Notes: generated from the sequence alone by a model not told the origin. A stretch of 64,000 nt of DNA from Actinoplanes italicus (GCF_003001815.1 NZ_PVMZ01000002.1:682001-746000); one strand, 5' to 3'; shown: positions 24,389 through 34,567, counted from the first letter of the stretch. Numbers and translations: made by a program.

Positions 24389-26713
24389 TCAGGTGTTCTT
24401 CTTGCCGATGATCCGCCGCAGCATGGCGGCCTGCAGGTGCACCTGCGGCCGGCCCGGCGCACCCTGGTTGCGGTGCCACACGCCGTCGCCGTCGAGGTCC
24501 CAGCCCTCGGTGTGCTCGCCCATCGACAGCTCCAGCACGTGCCGGATCTCCTCGCGAGCGGACGGCACGGTCACCTTGACCAGGGCTTCCACCCGGCGGT
24601 CGAGGTTGCGATGCATCAGGTCGGCCGAACCCATCCAGTACTCCGCATCGGCGCCGGGACCGAACCGGAACACCCGCGAGTGTTCCAGGAACCGGCCGAC
24701 GATCGACCGCACCCGGATGTTCTCCGACATACCCGGTACGCCCGGGCGCAATGCGCACATCCCACGGATGATCAGGTCGACCTTCACGCCGTCCTGCGAG
24801 GCCCGGTACAGCGCGTCGATGGTCTTCTCGTCGACCAGCGAGTTCACCTTGAACTGGACGAGCGCCTCACCACCCTCACGCGCGATCCGGGCCTGCTCCT
24901 CGACCCGCTCCAGCAGGCCCTTGCGGACACCGTGCGGTGCCACCAGCAGACGCCGGTAGGTGGTCTGCCGGCTGTACCCGGTGAGCACGTTGAACAGGTC
25001 GGTGACGTCGGCGCCCACCTCCGGATCGGCGGTGAGCATGCCGAAGTCCTCGTACAACCGGGCGGTCTTGGGGTGGTAGTTGCCCGTGCCGATGTGGCAG
25101 TAGCGCCGGATCTGGTTGCCCTCCTGCCGTACGACCAGAGAGGTCTTGCAGTGGGTCTTGAGGCCGACCAGGCCGTAGACGACGTGGCAGCCGGCCCGCT
25201 CCAGCGTCCGCGCCCAGGCGATGTTGGCCACCTCGTCGAAGCGGGCCTTCACCTCGACCAGGACCACCACCTGCTTGCCGGCGGCGGCCGCGTCGACCAG
25301 CGCGTCCACGATCGGGGAGTCGCCGGAGGTGCGGTAGAGCGTCTGCTTGATGGCCAGCACGTGGGGGTCGGCCGCCGCCTGCTCGATGAACCGCTGCACG
25401 CTCGTGGAGAACGAGTGGTACGGGTGGTGGACCAGGATGTCCGACTCGCGCAGCCGGTTGAAGACGCTGCGCGGCACCTCGCCGTCGGACAGGTGCGGGT
25501 GGGTCGCCGGGACGAACGGGCGGTCCTTGAGGTCGTCGCGGTCGCACTCGCCGAACACCTGCCACAGCGCCGACAGGTCGAGCAGCCCCGGCACCCGCAG
25601 CACGTCCTGACTGTCCATGTCGAGCTCGCGGACCAGCAGGTCGAGCACGTGGTCGCTGATCGAGGCGGCCACCTCGAGACGCACCGGTGGGCCGAACCTG
25701 CGCTGCGCCAGCTCCCGCTCCAGCGCCTGCAGCAGGTCCTCGTCGCGGTCCTCGTCGACCTCGAGCTCGGCGTTGCGGGTCACCCGGAACAGGTGCCACT
25801 CCAGAATCTGCATGCCCGGGAACAGCTGGTTCAGGTGGACCGCGATCAGTTCCTCGACCGGCAGGAAACGCACCCCGCGATGGTCGTTCTGCACGGTCAC
25901 GAACCGGGGCACGTTGTTCGGCACCTTGACCCGAGCGAACAGTTCCGGCGAGTCGCCGTCCGGATAACGAAGGGCCACGGCGAGATTCAAGGACTTGCTG
26001 GAGATGTACGGGAAAGGGTGCGCCGGGTCCACGGCGAGCGGGGTCAGCACCGGGAAGACCTGCTCCCGGAAGAACGTCCGCAGCCGCCCCTGCTCGGCCG
26101 CGTCCAGCTCCTTCCACGACACCAGCTCGATGCTCTCGGCCGCGAGCTTGGGCCGCACCTCGTCGGAGAAGCAGGCCGCGTGCCGGGTGACCAGATCGGT
26201 GGTCCGCTCGGTGATCATCTCGATCTGGTGGCGCAGCGGTGACCGGTCGCCACCCCGCATCGGCAGACCGGCGCTGAGCCGCCGCTTCAGACCCGCCACC
26301 CGGACCATGTAGAACTCGTCCAGATTGCTCGCGAAGATCGCCAGGAACTTCGCCCGCTCCAGCAGTGGCGTCCCCGGGTCCTCGGCCAGGGCCAGCACCC
26401 GGGCGTTGAAGTCCAGCCAGGACAGTTCCCGGTTGAGGAACCGGTCCTCCGGAAGCGTGTAGCCGGGTTCCTCGTAGCCGTCCTCGTCATCGTCGTCATC
26501 GGTGTCGTTCAGATCGCCCACCAGCTCGGTGGCGATGAGCTCGGCGGCCTCGCGCTCGGTGAACACCGGCGCCGGCTCCGGATCCGGTTCGAGCGCCGCC
26601 TCGGTCGGATCGGGGGCCTCGATCAGCTGCGTCTCTGCCGACTCGGGGCGGGGCAGAAAGCGGCCGTTGGGGCCACGCCGGCGGGTCTCGGGAGTCCGGG
26701 GCGGGGTCGTCAT
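24389..26713 (-). CDS. ppk: Polyphosphate kinase 1
   Basis: 774 residues. It builds polyphosphate from ATP and can run in reverse. The catalytic histidines are in [10 protein letters not shown] and RFLEHSRVF, and [19 protein letters not shown] lies in the C2 catalytic domain. [19 protein letters not shown] marks the start of the N domain. The first 80 residues are a Pro/Glu-rich low-complexity tail specific to actinobacteria. It forms an operon with the cold-shock-like gene upstream and mutT1 downstream; nucleotide and phosphate economy link them. Confidence 0.97.
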   Translation of the reverse strand: MTTPPRTPETRRRGPNGRFLPRPESAETQLIEAPDPTEAALEPDPEPAPVFTEREAAELIATELVGDLNDTDDDDDEDGYEEPGYTLPEDRFLNRELSWLDFNARVLALAEDPGTPLLERAKFLAIFASNLDEFYMVRVAGLKRRLSAGLPMRGGDRSPLRHQIEMITERTTDLVTRHAACFSDEVRPKLAAESIELVSWKELDAAEQGRLRTFFREQVFPVLTPLAVDPAHPFPYISSKSLNLAVALRYPDGDSPELFARVKVPNNVPRFVTVQNDHRGVRFLPVEELIAVHLNQLFPGMQILEWHLFRVTRNAELEVDEDRDEDLLQALERELAQRRFGPPVRLEVAASISDHVLDLLVRELDMDSQDVLRVPGLLDLSALWQVFGECDRDDLKDRPFVPATHPHLSDGEVPRSVFNRLRESDILVHHPYHSFSTSVQRFIEQAAADPHVLAIKQTLYRTSGDSPIVDALVDAAAAGKQVVVLVEVKARFDEVANIAWARTLERAGCHVVYGLVGLKTHCKTSLVVRQEGNQIRRYCHIGTGNYHPKTARLYEDFGMLTADPEVGADVTDLFNVLTGYSRQTTYRRLLVAPHGVRKGLLERVEEQARIAREGGEALVQFKVNSLVDEKTIDALYRASQDGVKVDLIIRGMCALRPGVPGMSENIRVRSIVGRFLEHSRVFRFGPGADAEYWMGSADLMHRNLDRRVEALVKVTVPSAREEIRHVLELSMGEHTEGWDLDGDGVWHRNQGAPGRPQVHLQAAMLRRIIGKKNT

Positions 26714-26768
26714 GGGTCCATCATTGCCGTTTCCGGAGAAACGTGAAACGAACTACTGGATGATCACA

Positions 26769-26966
26769 TCAAGCCACTCCGGGAATTAACACCCGCCAAA
26801 CCACGCCAGTCGCGTCAGACTCGACCGTGACGCGCTGGCCGAGGCGGAGAAGCCGCAGGCCGGAGCGGTTGAAGGCGTCCGCGCCGAAGGCCAGCGGAGT
26901 GCCGTCGTCGAGCAGCAGCGAACCGCTGCGTGTCTCCGGGTCGAAATTCGCGATCGTCCCCTGCAT
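26769..26966 (-). CDS. Small cold-shock-like (OB-fold) protein
   Basis: 65 residues from ATG 26966. MQGTIANFDPETRSGSLLLDDGTPLAFG resembles the RNA-binding start of cold-shock domains (GTIKWFNxxxGxGFI), with the aromatic RNP residues largely replaced, so nucleic-acid binding may be weak; the second half is RLGQRVTVESDATGV. A small protein of this kind between ppk and the F420 gene occurs in other actinobacteria. It starts 24 nt after the fbiD stop, probably in the same transcript. Confidence 0.7.
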   Translation of the reverse strand: MQGTIANFDPETRSGSLLLDDGTPLAFGADAFNRSGLRLLRLGQRVTVESDATGVVWRVLIPGVA

Positions 26967-26990
26967 GGGATGGAACGCTACCCGCTTTCC

Positions 26991-27629
26991 TCACGCGGCC
27001 GGCGCGCACTCCGTGGCACGGCCGAGTTCACGCAACAGCCCGCAGGTCCGCGGGCCGGCGCCGAGAGTCAGCACCGCGTCGAGGTCGGCGGCTGTGTCCA
27101 CGTCCTGCCGCAGGCCGGGCCAGTCGCCGTGCAGCATGCTCGCGCCGGACTCGGCGTGTGCCGCCGCGGAGGGGCCGCCGAACCGCGGGTCGAGCGCCCA
27201 GCCCGCCGGCGCCGCCAGCAGCACCGTCCCGATGGCGGCCGCGTCCGGCACGAAACCGCGTCCGGTAGCCCCGGCCAGCGCCTCGTCCAGTTGCTCCGGC
27301 CGCAGGGCGGGCAGATCACCGGCCAGCACCGCGCGGTGCGCCGACAGCCCGGCCACCTCGTCCGCACCGAACCGCATCGCCGCGTTCAGCCCGCCGCCCG
27401 GATCCGGCACCACCCGGGCGCCGAGCTCGCGTACCGTCGCCCTGACCTCCGGATCGTCGGTGACCACCAGCAGCCCGGCCACCGAGGAGGCGGCCAGGAC
27501 CGCGGCCGCGGTGTCCCGCACCATGGCGAGTGCCAGCTCCGGATGACGGTCGGCCGGCACAGCACCGCGCAGGCGCGTCTTCGCCGCGTTCAGCCGCTTC
27601 ACCGGTATGACAGCCGTCCAATTCCGCAC
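26991..27629 (-). CDS. fbiD: Phosphoenolpyruvate guanylyltransferase of F420 synthesis
   Basis: 212 residues from GTG 27629. The nucleotidyltransferase fold has AVIPVKRLNAAKTRLRG (N-terminal P-loop), VVTDDPEVRATVRELGA, VLAGDLPALRPEQL (metal Asp) and RFGGPSAAAHAESGA. In mycobacteria FbiD (Rv2983) activates phosphoenolpyruvate with GTP, giving the precursor joined to Fo; the older name is CofC. Gene order fbiD-ppk-mutT1 matches M. tuberculosis. So the organism makes the deazaflavin cofactor F420. Start GTG fits the start of the conserved NWTAVIPVK block. Confidence 0.93.
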   Translation of the reverse strand: MRNWTAVIPVKRLNAAKTRLRGAVPADRHPELALAMVRDTAAAVLAASSVAGLLVVTDDPEVRATVRELGARVVPDPGGGLNAAMRFGADEVAGLSAHRAVLAGDLPALRPEQLDEALAGATGRGFVPDAAAIGTVLLAAPAGWALDPRFGGPSAAAHAESGASMLHGDWPGLRQDVDTAADLDAVLTLGAGPRTCGLLRELGRATECAPAA

Positions 27630-27764
27630 CCGACCATCCTGCCCCAGTGATCCGCGTGACCGTGGCTCCGCGCATCGTGATTCCGGAGACCCCTCCTGGT
27701 CCCGGGGGAGGCGAGCGGGCATGATTTCGTCGCAGGTGAACGAGGAGTAGGACGGGGGGACGCC

Positions 27765-28490
27765 GTGGCACAGCTCAGGCTCGGCTTCTGGCAGCGCGTC
27801 GCGGTGATGCTGGTGATCCCGGTCATGACCGTCCTGACGAGCAAGACATGGCTGAAGCAGGACCGCATCCCGGCCACCGGCCCCGTGATCCTCGTGCCCA
27901 ACCACGTCTCGCACTTCGACCCGCTCGTCGTCGCGCACTACATCTTCCGGTCCGGCCGCTGGCCGCGGTTCCTCGGCAAGGCCAGTGTCTGGAAGGTTCC
28001 GATCATCGGGTACCTCCTCGTCAAGACCCGGCAGATCCCGGTCGAACGGGGCAGTGTGGAAGCGGTGAAGTCGCTGGACACCCTGGTCGAGGCGCTGCGG
28101 GACGGCGGCGCCGTGGTGATCTACCCGGAGGGCACCACGACCCGGCACCCCGATCTGTGGCCGATGCGCGGCAAGACCGGCGCGGCGCGGCTCGCCCTGC
28201 TCACCGGCGCCCCGGTGGTGCCGATCGCCAACTGGGGTCCGCAGGCGATCTTCGACCCGCGCACCAACAAGCTGAAACTGCGCCGCTCACCCGTCACCGT
28301 CACCACCGGCGAACCGGTAGACCTCAGCCGCTGGGCCGGCCTCGAGCCGACCCGGGCGGTGCTCGAGGAGATGACCGAGCAGATCATGCTCGGCGTCCGT
28401 GATCTGCTCGGCGAGATCCGCGACGGCGAACCGCCGGCGCTCTACGACCGGCCCGCACGACGGGCCACTACCGCGGAGGAAGCGCCATGA
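27765..28490 (+). CDS. plsC: 1-acyl-sn-glycerol-3-phosphate acyltransferase
   Basis: 241 residues, start GTG 27765 after [23 protein letters not shown] is the NHx4D catalytic block, [15 protein letters not shown] the substrate-binding block. It adds the second acyl chain to lysophosphatidic acid at the membrane. Its stop overlaps the gpsA ATG, so the two phospholipid precursor steps (glycerol-3-phosphate supply and acylation) are coupled. Confidence 0.9.
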   Translation: MAQLRLGFWQRVAVMLVIPVMTVLTSKTWLKQDRIPATGPVILVPNHVSHFDPLVVAHYIFRSGRWPRFLGKASVWKVPIIGYLLVKTRQIPVERGSVEAVKSLDTLVEALRDGGAVVIYPEGTTTRHPDLWPMRGKTGAARLALLTGAPVVPIANWGPQAIFDPRTNKLKLRRSPVTVTTGEPVDLSRWAGLEPTRAVLEEMTEQIMLGVRDLLGEIRDGEPPALYDRPARRATTAEEAP

Positions 28491-29479
28491 AGGCGGCCGT
28501 CATCGGATCCGGATCCTGGGGAACCGCGTTCGCGAAGGTGCTCGGCGAGGCCGGCTCGGCGGTGACCATGTGGGCCCGGCGGGAGGCCGTGGCCACCGAG
28601 ATCCGCGAGAAGCACGGCAACGACGGCTCGCTCCCCGGCGTGCGGCTCTCGGAGCGTGTCACGGCCACCACCGACCTGGCCGAGGCTGTCAGCGGGGCCG
28701 AGCTGATCGCCATCGCCGTGCCGTCGCAGACGCTGCGCGGCAACCTCGCCGACTGGGCCGGGCTCTTCCCCTCCGACTCGACGGTGGTGTCCCTGATGAA
28801 GGGCATCGAGCTCGGCACCCTCAAACGCATGAGCGAGGTGATCGTCGAGACGGCCGGGGTGGCCCCCGACCGGGTGGTCGTCGTCTCCGGTCCCAACGTG
28901 GCCCCCGAGATCGCCGCCGAGCAGCCCACCACGACCGTCGTGGCCTGCTCCGACGAGGGCCGCGCCAAACAGGTCCAGCAGGCCCTCGCCACGCCCTACT
29001 TCCGTCCGTACACCAGCGACGACGTGATCGGCTGCGAGCTCGGTGGCGCCTGCAAGAACGTGATCGCGCTGGCGTACGGCATGGCGGTGGCCCTGGGTCT
29101 CGGTGACAACACTCGCGCTTCGCTGATCACCCGCGGGCTCGCCGAGACCGCCCGCCTCGGTGTCGCGCTCGGCGCTGACCCGCTGACGTTCGCCGGCCTC
29201 GCCGGTCTGGGCGACTTGGTCGCCTCCTGCTCGTCGCCGCTGGCCCGCAACCGCATGTTCGGTGAGCACCTGGGCCGCGGCGAGACCCTGGAACAGGCGC
29301 AGATCGCCACCCGGCAGACCGCCGAGGGCGTCAAGAGCTGCCTGTCCATCCGCGACCTGGCCCGGGCGAACGGTGTCGAGATGCCGATCGTCGAGCAGGT
29401 CGAGCGGGTGTGCCACGAGGGTGTGGACCCGCGGGTCGCGGTCAAGCTGCTGATGACACGAGAGATGAAACCCGAGTGA
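28487..29479 (+). CDS. gpsA: Glycerol-3-phosphate dehydrogenase [NAD(P)+]
   Basis: 330 residues. It makes sn-glycerol 3-phosphate from dihydroxyacetone phosphate for lipid synthesis. [19 protein letters not shown] is the Rossmann loop, [10 protein letters not shown] and [11 protein letters not shown] (catalytic Lys) the active site, and [15 protein letters not shown] binds substrate. ATG overlaps the plsC stop (ATGA) and its own stop overlaps the GTG of the next gene. Confidence 0.97.
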   Translation: MKAAVIGSGSWGTAFAKVLGEAGSAVTMWARREAVATEIREKHGNDGSLPGVRLSERVTATTDLAEAVSGAELIAIAVPSQTLRGNLADWAGLFPSDSTVVSLMKGIELGTLKRMSEVIVETAGVAPDRVVVVSGPNVAPEIAAEQPTTTVVACSDEGRAKQVQQALATPYFRPYTSDDVIGCELGGACKNVIALAYGMAVALGLGDNTRASLITRGLAETARLGVALGADPLTFAGLAGLGDLVASCSSPLARNRMFGEHLGRGETLEQAQIATRQTAEGVKSCLSIRDLARANGVEMPIVEQVERVCHEGVDPRVAVKLLMTREMKPE

Positions 29480-30585
29480 CCTCGTACTCCTCCTTCTCCG
29501 ACGGAACCCGGGCAGTCCACGCCGGCTTGCCCGATCCGGAGGTCGGCGAACCTTTCCTGCCTGGGCCGGTGTTCGCCGCGCCCTACCACCTGGACCCGGT
29601 CACCGGGCCGGGGGCGAACGGCTACGCGCGTACCGAACATCCCACCAGGCAGGCGCTGGAGTCGGCGATCGGTGCCCTGGAGGGCGCACCGACGCTGGTC
29701 TTCTCCAGCGGCCAGGCCGCGATAACCGCGCTTCTCCTCGCGGTTCTGCGGACCGGCGACACCGTGGCGATCCCTTCGGACGGCTATTTCACCGTACGGG
29801 CATTCGCCGACGGCTTTCTGCGGGACCTTGGCGTCCGTACCCTGCTGGTGCCGACGGCCGGGCCCTACCCGGACTTCACCGGCGTACGGCTCGTGCTCCT
29901 GGAGACGCCGGCCAACCCGGGCCTGGACGTCTGCGACGTGCGCACCCTGTCCGAGGCCGCCCACGCTGCCGGGGCCCTCGTGGCCGTGGACAACACGACG
30001 GCGACGCCGCTCGGGCAGAACCCGCTGGCACTCGGCGCCGACCTGGTCGTCGCGTCCGGCACGAAGGCGCTGACCGGGCACTCCGACGTGCTTCTCGGCT
30101 ACGTGTCGGCGACCGACCCCGAGCTGCTGACCAGAGTGGAGACGTGGCGCAAGCAGACCGGCGCCGTGCCGGGCGCGTTCGACGCGTGGCTGGCGCACCG
30201 CTCGATCGCGACGCTCGATCTGCGCCTGGCCCGGCAGACCGCCAACGCGGCGGCCGTCGCCGAACTGCTGCTGTCGCGCTCCGACGTGACCGGGGTGCGG
30301 TGGCCCGGCCTGCCGTCCGACCCGTCCTATCCGGTCGCGTCGGCCCAGATGCGGCGGATCCCCGGAGTGGTGTCGTTCGACCTCGGCTCGGCTGAGCGGG
30401 TCGGACGGTTCCTGGCGGCGGCGAAGCTCGTGTTCGCGGCCACCTCGTTCGGCGGGGTGCACACCACGGCGGACCGGCGGGCCCAGTGGGGTGACGACAC
30501 GCCGCCCGGCTTCGTACGGTTCTCCTGTGGCATCGAGGACACCGCCGACCTGCTCGCCGACATCACCGCGGCCCTCTCCTCGTGA
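29476..30585 (+). CDS. Cystathionine gamma-lyase-like PLP enzyme
   Basis: 369 residues from GTG 29476 ([17 protein letters not shown]), which overlaps the gpsA stop; a 22-residue upstream frame lies in gpsA and is rejected. The Cys/Met-metabolism PLP fold shows [29 protein letters not shown] and [15 protein letters not shown] with the Schiff-base lysine. It should break cystathionine, giving cysteine or homocysteine; beta- versus gamma-lyase cannot be separated by eye. The neighbour at 30582 overlaps its stop. Confidence 0.88.
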   Translation: MTSYSSFSDGTRAVHAGLPDPEVGEPFLPGPVFAAPYHLDPVTGPGANGYARTEHPTRQALESAIGALEGAPTLVFSSGQAAITALLLAVLRTGDTVAIPSDGYFTVRAFADGFLRDLGVRTLLVPTAGPYPDFTGVRLVLLETPANPGLDVCDVRTLSEAAHAAGALVAVDNTTATPLGQNPLALGADLVVASGTKALTGHSDVLLGYVSATDPELLTRVETWRKQTGAVPGAFDAWLAHRSIATLDLRLARQTANAAAVAELLLSRSDVTGVRWPGLPSDPSYPVASAQMRRIPGVVSFDLGSAERVGRFLAAAKLVFAATSFGGVHTTADRRAQWGDDTPPGFVRFSCGIEDTADLLADITAALSS

Positions 30586-30941
30586 CCGCGTGGAGCAGCT
30601 TCAGCGGTGACGAGGTGGCGGCGCTCACCCAGGGGCCGAGTTTCTTCGCCGACCCGGGCGAGCGTGACTGCCCGTCGTGCGGACAGCGGCGCCTGCGCGC
30701 CTATTTCACGGCCCCGGAGAACGCCAGACGCCCCACCCTGGTCAGCTACGTCTGGTGCACCGCGTGCGACAAGTTCGTGGGCACCCGAGCCAAACACCCC
30801 GAGGGCCTGATCTTCTCCGACCCCCTGGACACCCTGACCACGTCAGAGCGCCGGGAGCTCGAGCGCAGCGTCACAGGCTTCCTGACCCACCTCGACACCC
30901 TCTGGGACACCGGCACCCTGCCCCAGACCTTCACCGCCTGA
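30582..30941 (+). CDS. Zinc-ribbon-like hypothetical protein
   Basis: 119 residues, start GTG 30582 overlapping the lyase stop. Two CxxC pairs (CPSCGQRRLRAYF and VWCTACDKFVG) make a zinc-ribbon; the rest is charged. No family recognised. The tight overlap suggests co-expression with the cystathionine lyase. A 43-bp palindrome follows. Confidence 0.7.
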   Translation: MTAWSSFSGDEVAALTQGPSFFADPGERDCPSCGQRRLRAYFTAPENARRPTLVSYVWCTACDKFVGTRAKHPEGLIFSDPLDTLTTSERRELERSVTGFLTHLDTLWDTGTLPQTFTA

Positions 30942-30957
30942 GGATCACCCCCAACTG

Positions 30958-31000
30958 TGTCTCACCGTTGTCTCAGCGACGCTGAGACAACGGTGAGACA
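30958..31000 (+). terminator. Perfect 43-bp palindrome between convergent genes
   Basis: TGTCTCACCGTTGTCTCAGCG (21 nt, 30958-30978) is followed by a single A and its exact reverse complement (30980-31000). It lies 16 nt after one gene stop and 3 nt after the other on the opposite strand, so it can serve as a bidirectional terminator, though no T-run follows. It resembles the hairpins at 1012-1115. Confidence 0.75.
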
Positions 31001-31003
31001 GAG

Positions 31004-31432
31004 CTAGTTGTTCGCTACGAAGTCGTGCAGCCAGTCCGGCGTCACTTCGCCGCTGGGGGAGATACGGCGGAGAGCCTCGCCGGGACGGATGCCGAGCAGT
31101 GCGAGCGTCATGGTGGCCAGCAGGGTGGAACGGCCGTTGTCGGGCGCCGACTGGGTGACCACGAAACGGCCCGCTCTGACCTCACGGGCGAGCCGGATGG
31201 CGAGCGCCACCACGGGCCCGGCCTCCTGCGCCGTCGAATCGGCGGAGGGGAACGGCACGACCTCGATGCCGGCGGTGTCCGGGCCCGGTTCGGCGGACGA
31301 CACGAGAACCTCGACACCGGCTTTCGCGAGAGCGCCGAGCTCCTGCGGCGTCCACGGCTCGTGCACGGGGTGTGCCATTGTCGCCAGCTGTCCCGGACCG
31401 GGGCCCGCGATCACGTGGAGTGCTGGAGCCAT
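31004..31432 (-). CDS. Catalytically dead tyrosine-phosphatase-like protein
   Basis: 142 residues from ATG 31432. The layout is that of a small dual-specificity phosphatase: beta strand FVVTQSAPDNGRST, then LLATMTLALLGIRPGEALRRIS matching the helix after the P-loop. In an active enzyme this is HC(x)5RS; here His is Gln and Cys is Ser (Q-S-APDNG-R-S), so the nucleophile is gone while the phosphate-binding Arg-Ser remain. It may bind phosphorylated protein without cleaving it. It is divergent from ddl. Confidence 0.65.
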   Translation of the reverse strand: MAPALHVIAGPGPGQLATMAHPVHEPWTPQELGALAKAGVEVLVSSAEPGPDTAGIEVVPFPSADSTAQEAGPVVALAIRLAREVRAGRFVVTQSAPDNGRSTLLATMTLALLGIRPGEALRRISPSGEVTPDWLHDFVANN

Positions 31433-31554
31433 TGACGCTTCGTCCTCCGTTTGCCTTGTGCGACCGTCATGACCGCCGTCACGAATCCCATATTCGGCTT
31501 ACGCAGAGTAGGGTCACCCCCGGCATGCCCGCTAGCTGGAAGGCACGGAGAAGA

Positions 31555-32649
31555 GTGACGTCCCCTCGCAAGACCCGCGTCGCGATCGTTTTCGGCGGTC
31601 GCAGCACTGAGCACGCCATTTCCTGTGTCAGTGCCGGTGCGATCCTGGCCGCTCTGGACCCGGATCAGTACGAGGTGGTCCCGGTCGGAATCACCCGTGA
31701 GGGTCGCTGGGTCCTCGCATCGGGTGACGCGTCTCAGCTCGCCATCACCGACCGGAAGCTGCCCGAGGTGACCGAGGCCTGGGGGAGTGCCGTGGTGCTC
31801 TCCGCCGACCCGACCTCGACCGATCTGACGGTCCGCGAGCCCGCCGAGGGTGTCTCCGACCTGGCCGGCGTGGACGTGGTGTTCCCGGTGCTGCACGGGG
31901 CCTACGGCGAGGACGGCACGATCCAGGGCATGCTCGAGATGGCCGGTATCCCGTACGTGGGCGCGAACGTGTTCGCCTCGGCGGCGGCCATGGACAAGGA
32001 GTTCACCAAGAAGCTGGCGGCCGCGGAGGGCATTCCGGTCGGGCCGTACGCGGTGCTCCGCGCCGGGGTGTCGCTGTCCGAGGCCGACAAGGAGCGCCTG
32101 GGACTGCCGGTCTTCGTGAAGCCGTCCCGCGCCGGGTCGTCGATCGGCATCTCCAAGGTCACCGACTGGGCGGATCTCGACGACGCCGTCGCCCTGGCCC
32201 GGCAGACCGACCCGAAGGTGCTGGTCGAGGCCGCGCTCGTGGGCCGCGAGATCGAGTGCGGGGTGCTCGAGGGGGAGTCCGGCGGGGCGCCGGAGGCGTC
32301 GCTGCTCTCCGAGATCCACATGGACGACGTGGAGTGGTACGACTTCGAGACGAAGTACCTGGACGGCAGCCGGTACAGCATTCCGGCCCCGCTGGACGAG
32401 GCGACGACCCGGAAGATCCAGGAGTACTCGCTGCGGGCCTTCACGGCCCTGGACTGTGCGGGTCTGGCCCGGGTGGACTTCTTCCTCACCGAGGACGGTC
32501 AGATCTTCCTCAACGAGATCAACACGATGCCGGGCATGACGCCGAACTCGATGTTCCCGCGGATGTGGACGGCGACCGGCCTCGAGTACCCCAAGGTGGT
32601 GGACCGGCTGATCCGGATCGCACTGCACCGGGGCACCGGCCTGCACTAG
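31555..32649 (+). CDS. ddl: D-alanine--D-alanine ligase
   Basis: 364 residues from GTG 31555 (VTSPRKTRVAIVFGG), with GGAG a few bases upstream; an ATG at 31525 is possible. VAIVFGGRSTEHAISCVSAG is the N-terminal ATP-grasp entry, HGAYGEDGTIQGMLE the substrate loop, VKPSRAGSSIGISKV the ATP clamp, and FLNEINTMPGMTPNSMFPRM the Mg-binding end. It joins two D-Ala for peptidoglycan. The motif around Ser/Phe suggests the ordinary D-Ala-D-Ala type, not D-Lac. Confidence 0.95.
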   Translation: MTSPRKTRVAIVFGGRSTEHAISCVSAGAILAALDPDQYEVVPVGITREGRWVLASGDASQLAITDRKLPEVTEAWGSAVVLSADPTSTDLTVREPAEGVSDLAGVDVVFPVLHGAYGEDGTIQGMLEMAGIPYVGANVFASAAAMDKEFTKKLAAAEGIPVGPYAVLRAGVSLSEADKERLGLPVFVKPSRAGSSIGISKVTDWADLDDAVALARQTDPKVLVEAALVGREIECGVLEGESGGAPEASLLSEIHMDDVEWYDFETKYLDGSRYSIPAPLDEATTRKIQEYSLRAFTALDCAGLARVDFFLTEDGQIFLNEINTMPGMTPNSMFPRMWTATGLEYPKVVDRLIRIALHRGTGLH

Positions 32650-32650
32650 C

Positions 32651-33277
32651 TCATTCGCACCCGCTGGGCATGGTGCCCGGCGCCTTCGACTTGACGGTCT
32701 TCACGATCGTGTCGGAGAACTCGTTGGCCCACTGCGCCGGGTTCTCGTACGACGTCGGAACGGTCACCCGCACCGGGACCTCGCGGTCCATCGTGGTGAG
32801 GGTGGCCGACCCGGTGCCGGGAGCGCCGTACCAGCAGACGTTGTTCATGAAGAGCAGCTCGGTCTCGAGCGGGACGCAACCCGGGGTGGGGTCCTCGGGG
32901 ACCTTGCACATCTGGGGCTGTGCGATCCCGCAGGAGACCGTGATCGGCGGCTCGCCGTAGGCCGCGTTCTGCTCCGGGCCGGCCGAGACCGTGCGGCCCG
33001 GGAGATCGCGGATCTTAGCCGGGAGCTGGGAGGTCACGGCCAGGCAGACCTGCGTGGCCCGCTCGTCCAGCTGAGCCGCTTCCATCACGACGGGGGTACT
33101 CGGGACCGGAGCCGCCGCTTTTTCGCTTTTGTCCGTATTGTCAGGCATTATGGTGAAGAACGCGACGGCGCCGACGATCAGCGTCACCGGTACGGCCACC
33201 ACGGTCGCCCACAATGCGGCGGCCTTCCGGGCCGGGTCCTTCTCCGGTGCCTGCTTCGGCGCGTCGACGTCCACCAT
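32651..33277 (-). CDS. DUF3515 membrane-anchored protein
   Basis: 208 residues with one transmembrane helix at about residues 22-44 (AAALWATVVAVPVTLIVGAV) and an extracytoplasmic domain containing four Cys (QVCLAVTSQL, SCGIAQPQMC, GCVPLE, VCWYGAPGTG), likely disulfide-bonded. The WYGAPGT block is typical of DUF3515, an actinobacterial family next to ddl in M. tuberculosis (Rv2980). Function unknown; cell envelope location. Starts 1 nt after the Lrp-like gene. Confidence 0.85.
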   Translation of the reverse strand: MVDVDAPKQAPEKDPARKAAALWATVVAVPVTLIVGAVAFFTIMPDNTDKSEKAAAPVPSTPVVMEAAQLDERATQVCLAVTSQLPAKIRDLPGRTVSAGPEQNAAYGEPPITVSCGIAQPQMCKVPEDPTPGCVPLETELLFMNNVCWYGAPGTGSATLTTMDREVPVRVTVPTSYENPAQWANEFSDTIVKTVKSKAPGTMPSGCE

Positions 33278-33278
33278 G

Positions 33279-33512
33279 TCAGAGGTTTACCACGGAGCAG
33301 GTGAGCGTCCGCGTGATGCCCGGCACGAACTGGACCTTGCTCACAATGAGGCCGCCGAGCTCGTCGACCGTGTGTGCTTCGGTGAGCACCACCACGTCGT
33401 ACGGGCCGGTCACCGCATCGACTCGAACGACCCCCGATATCTTCTCGATCGCCGCGGCCACGTCACGGGCCTTACCGACCTCGGTTTGAATGAGGATGTA
33501 TGCCTGGACCAC
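33279..33512 (-). CDS. Stand-alone Lrp/AsnC effector-binding (RAM) domain protein
   Basis: 77 residues, lacking the HTH domain. MVQAYILIQTEVGKARDVAAAI and VDAVTGPYDVVVLTEAHTVDELG are the beta-alpha-beta RAM fold of Lrp/AsnC proteins, which bind amino acids and oligomerise. Such single-domain versions are common in actinobacteria, where they are thought to modulate full-length Lrp proteins. It shares a minus-strand transcript with the DUF3515 gene and is divergent from thiL. Confidence 0.88.
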   Translation of the reverse strand: MVQAYILIQTEVGKARDVAAAIEKISGVVRVDAVTGPYDVVVLTEAHTVDELGGLIVSKVQFVPGITRTLTCSVVNL

Positions 33513-33610
33513 GATCGACTCCTATCCGCCACCGCGTCGGTGATCCCCGGTCGTGAAACTACCGTACGAAGCGGCCCGGCAGCGGCACGCCACCATCGAA
33601 GGACTTAGAC

Positions 33611-34549
33611 GTGAGCATCGCAGAGACCGGTGAATTCGGGCTGATCGGCCGAATCGTTACCCGGCTCGGTACCGGAGAGGCCACCCTGATCGGCCCCGGC
33701 GACGACGCGGCGGTGGTCAAGGCCTCCGACGGACGGGTCGTCGCCTCCACCGACGTGCTGGTCGAGGGCCGGCATTTCCGGCGCGACTGGTGCGGGGCCG
33801 CTGACATCGGTCACCGGGCGGCCGCCGCCAACCTCGCCGACATCGCGGCCATGGGCGCGGTTCCGACCGCCCTGCTGGTGGCGCTCTGCGTGCCGGTCGG
33901 CCTCGACGTCACCTGGGCCGAGGGGCTCGCCGACGGGCTCACCGCCGAGGCGGGGCTGGTCGGCGCGGCGGTCGTCGGCGGTGACACCTCGGCCAGTCCC
34001 ACGCTCACCATCGCGGTCACTGCCCTCGGTGACCTGCGCGGTGCCGCGCCGGTAACCCGCGACGGCGCCCAACCCGGCGACGTCGTGGCCCTTGCGGGGC
34101 GGATCGGTTACGCGGCTGCGGGGCTCACGGTTCTTTCACGAGGATTTCGTACGCCCAAACTGCTCGTGGATGCGTACCGGCGCCCGGCCGTTCCGTACCA
34201 CGCGGGTCCCGAGGCTGCGCGGCTCGGCGCGACCTCGATGATCGACGTCTCCGACGGGCTGCTCCAGGACCTGGGACACGTCGCCGAGGCCAGCGTCGTC
34301 GGCATCGACGTGCACAGTGACGCATTCGACCTGCCCGGCCAGATGCGGGACGCCGCGAAGGCGCTCGGCGTCGACCCGTACCAGTGGCTGCTGGCCGGCG
34401 GCGACGACCATCCCCTGGCCGCCACGTTCCCGCCCGGCGTCACGCTGCCGCCGGAGTGGCGTGTGGTGGGCTCGGTGCACGACGGGTCCGGCGTCACGGT
34501 CGACCGCAAGCCCTGGACCGGCGGACTGGGCTGGGATCACTTCCGCTGA
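33611..34549 (+). CDS. thiL: Thiamine-monophosphate kinase
   Basis: 312 residues, GTG start at 33611 after AAGGACTTA. It phosphorylates thiamine phosphate to the active diphosphate cofactor. Metal and phosphate motifs are GPGDDAAVV, STDVLVEGRHFRRDW, VGGDTSASPTLT and DVSDGLLQDLGHVAEAS, with GGDDHPL near the end. A GNAT gene follows 18 nt downstream. Confidence 0.95.
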   Translation: MSIAETGEFGLIGRIVTRLGTGEATLIGPGDDAAVVKASDGRVVASTDVLVEGRHFRRDWCGAADIGHRAAAANLADIAAMGAVPTALLVALCVPVGLDVTWAEGLADGLTAEAGLVGAAVVGGDTSASPTLTIAVTALGDLRGAAPVTRDGAQPGDVVALAGRIGYAAAGLTVLSRGFRTPKLLVDAYRRPAVPYHAGPEAARLGATSMIDVSDGLLQDLGHVAEASVVGIDVHSDAFDLPGQMRDAAKALGVDPYQWLLAGGDDHPLAATFPPGVTLPPEWRVVGSVHDGSGVTVDRKPWTGGLGWDHFR

Positions 34550-34567
34550 TCTGGCTACGCTGGCCCG

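Noticed and set aside
24374..26242. 622-codon frame antisense to ppk
   Set aside because: Shadow of ppk created by GC-rich third positions; composition is Arg/His/Val-rich with no known motifs.
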